Below, piece by piece: positions 22,709 to 23,310 of a stretch of DNA of 23,310 nt. How positions within the stretch are numbered: position 1 is the stretch's first letter; each line of letters starts with the position of its first letter. The stretch covers positions 1 to 23,310 of IMG/VR virus record IMGVR_UViG_3300032223_000900. One strand, 5' to 3'. The position numbers and the translations under genes are program-made. This DNA is from a virus. The notes below the pieces were generated by a model, which saw only the letters and a list, made by a program, of their open reading frames with translations, searched no databases and was not told the origin of the DNA.

Positions 22709-23310
22709 TTATCTTACTGAAATTATATATTTTCCTGTTGTAGCAGCCTTTTGTGATAATCGCATCATCCCTACATATCGAGCTGCATCTATTAAATGGT
22801 TATTGAAATCTATTGGTTTATCTAATTGCTTTCCAAATCTATCCGTGCTCCACTCATACGAATAAAACTCATTGGTTAGGTTTTGGCAACTCTTAGGGAT
22901 GAATATCTTATGGTTCTGCAATATACCAATACCAAAGTTAATACTATCCTTTCCTTTGATTACAGGCCTTATGTTAAATCCCATACGATATAATTCTTCA
23001 ATCAAACGTGGTTCAGCACTATCAGCCCATATCTCCTCTCTACCTTTAACTAATTGTTTTAACGCATCTGCTATATCCGTTGTCACCATTCCTCTTTCGT
23101 AACAATGCTCTACGATGTATAGCTCATTTCCATTTTGCTTAAACAAACTTACAATAGCTGTTGGGTCATTACTAAATCCAAAATCTATTCCATATCCTAC
23201 AAACTCTGCCGTATCAGGTATCCATTCAACCGGCGTAAATTCAAAGATGGCTTTATCATTGTTTACATACTCACCCAATCCATAAACCTTCCATGCTTTT
23301 TGATTAGTAA
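22709..23310 (-). CDS. Terminase large subunit, C-terminal nuclease part (cut by window edge)
   Basis: The frame is open to the window end, so the gene starts outside; the TTG at 23278 is only an apparent start. The visible 199 residues read NQKAWKVYGLGEYVNN, then GYGIDFGFSNDPTAIVSLF at 38-56, EEIWADSAEPRLIEEL at 91-106, GFNIRPVIKGKDSINFGI at 110-127, and PIDFNNHLIDAARYVG at 165-180. These are the conserved acidic residues of the TerL RNase H-like nuclease (Asp42, Asp96 and Asp174), which cuts concatemeric DNA during packaging. The ATPase half is beyond the edge. A small terminase, if present, would be further upstream. Confidence 0.88.
   Translation of the reverse strand, partial: TNQKAWKVYGLGEYVNNDKAIFEFTPVEWIPDTAEFVGYGIDFGFSNDPTAIVSLFKQNGNELYIVEHCYERGMVTTDIADALKQLVKGREEIWADSAEPRLIEELYRMGFNIRPVIKGKDSINFGIGILQNHKIFIPKSCQNLTNEFYSYEWSTDRFGKQLDKPIDFNNHLIDAARYVGMMRLSQKAATTGKYIISVR

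Overview
This 23.3 kb window is a contiguous block of a tailed-phage structural region. Every supported gene lies on the minus strand, so transcription runs from right to left. Both ends are cut inside genes: the terminase large subunit at the right and a prohead protease at the left. The DNA is AT-rich. Start codons have no Shine-Dalgarno sequence and instead sit in an A/T context, often ATAATATG. Together with the families present (XkdF/S78_2-type protease, Gly-rich appendage proteins, Bacteroidota-phage-like tail and portal proteins), this suggests a phage of a Bacteroidota host. A tail tube candidate, a tail-terminator candidate and a 794-residue tape measure, with no visible sheath, favour a siphovirus. 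The host and morphology are inferences; no integrase, replication gene or tRNA is in view.

In transcription order: (1) 22.4-23.3 kb, TerL C-terminal nuclease and a small coiled-coil protein; (2) 21.8-22.4 kb, an FkbM-type methyltransferase; (3) 21.0-21.8 kb, a 208-codon gene whose last third is overlapped by a -1-frame ORF without an ATG, joined by a T-TTT-TTT slippery run, a probable programmed frameshift; (4) 20.5-20.9 kb, two tandem paralogues with a CxC-x9-CC motif; (5) 12.6-20.5 kb, an appendage cassette: a 1303-residue collagen-like Gly-Thr-Ser fibre with a C1q/BclA-like domain, two LamG-type lectin-fold proteins flanking two small proteins, a spike-base-like protein and a glycine-rich adhesin; (6) 10.05-12.5 kb, scaffold, HK97-fold major capsid protein, tail tube candidate, then a strong Rho-independent terminator; (7) 3.1-9.9 kb, small protein, portal, head-tail connector, tail completion proteins and three tail-tip/baseplate proteins; (8) 0-3.1 kb, a 48-residue ORF overlapping the tape measure start, the tape measure, and the prohead protease.

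The gene set would package DNA (TerL, portal), assemble and mature a capsid (scaffold, MCP, protease), build a flexible tail (tube, terminator, tape measure, baseplate) and present several receptor-binding or decorative surfaces. The layout is unusual: the appendage cassette separates the terminase from the head genes, and the protease sits after the tape measure, about 9 kb from the scaffold and capsid genes. Recurrent noncoding signals (an ATTTAACAA/TTGTTAAAT motif before six genes, a hairpin covering one start codon, and hairpins after the capsid and tube genes) may set the dosage of individual structural proteins.
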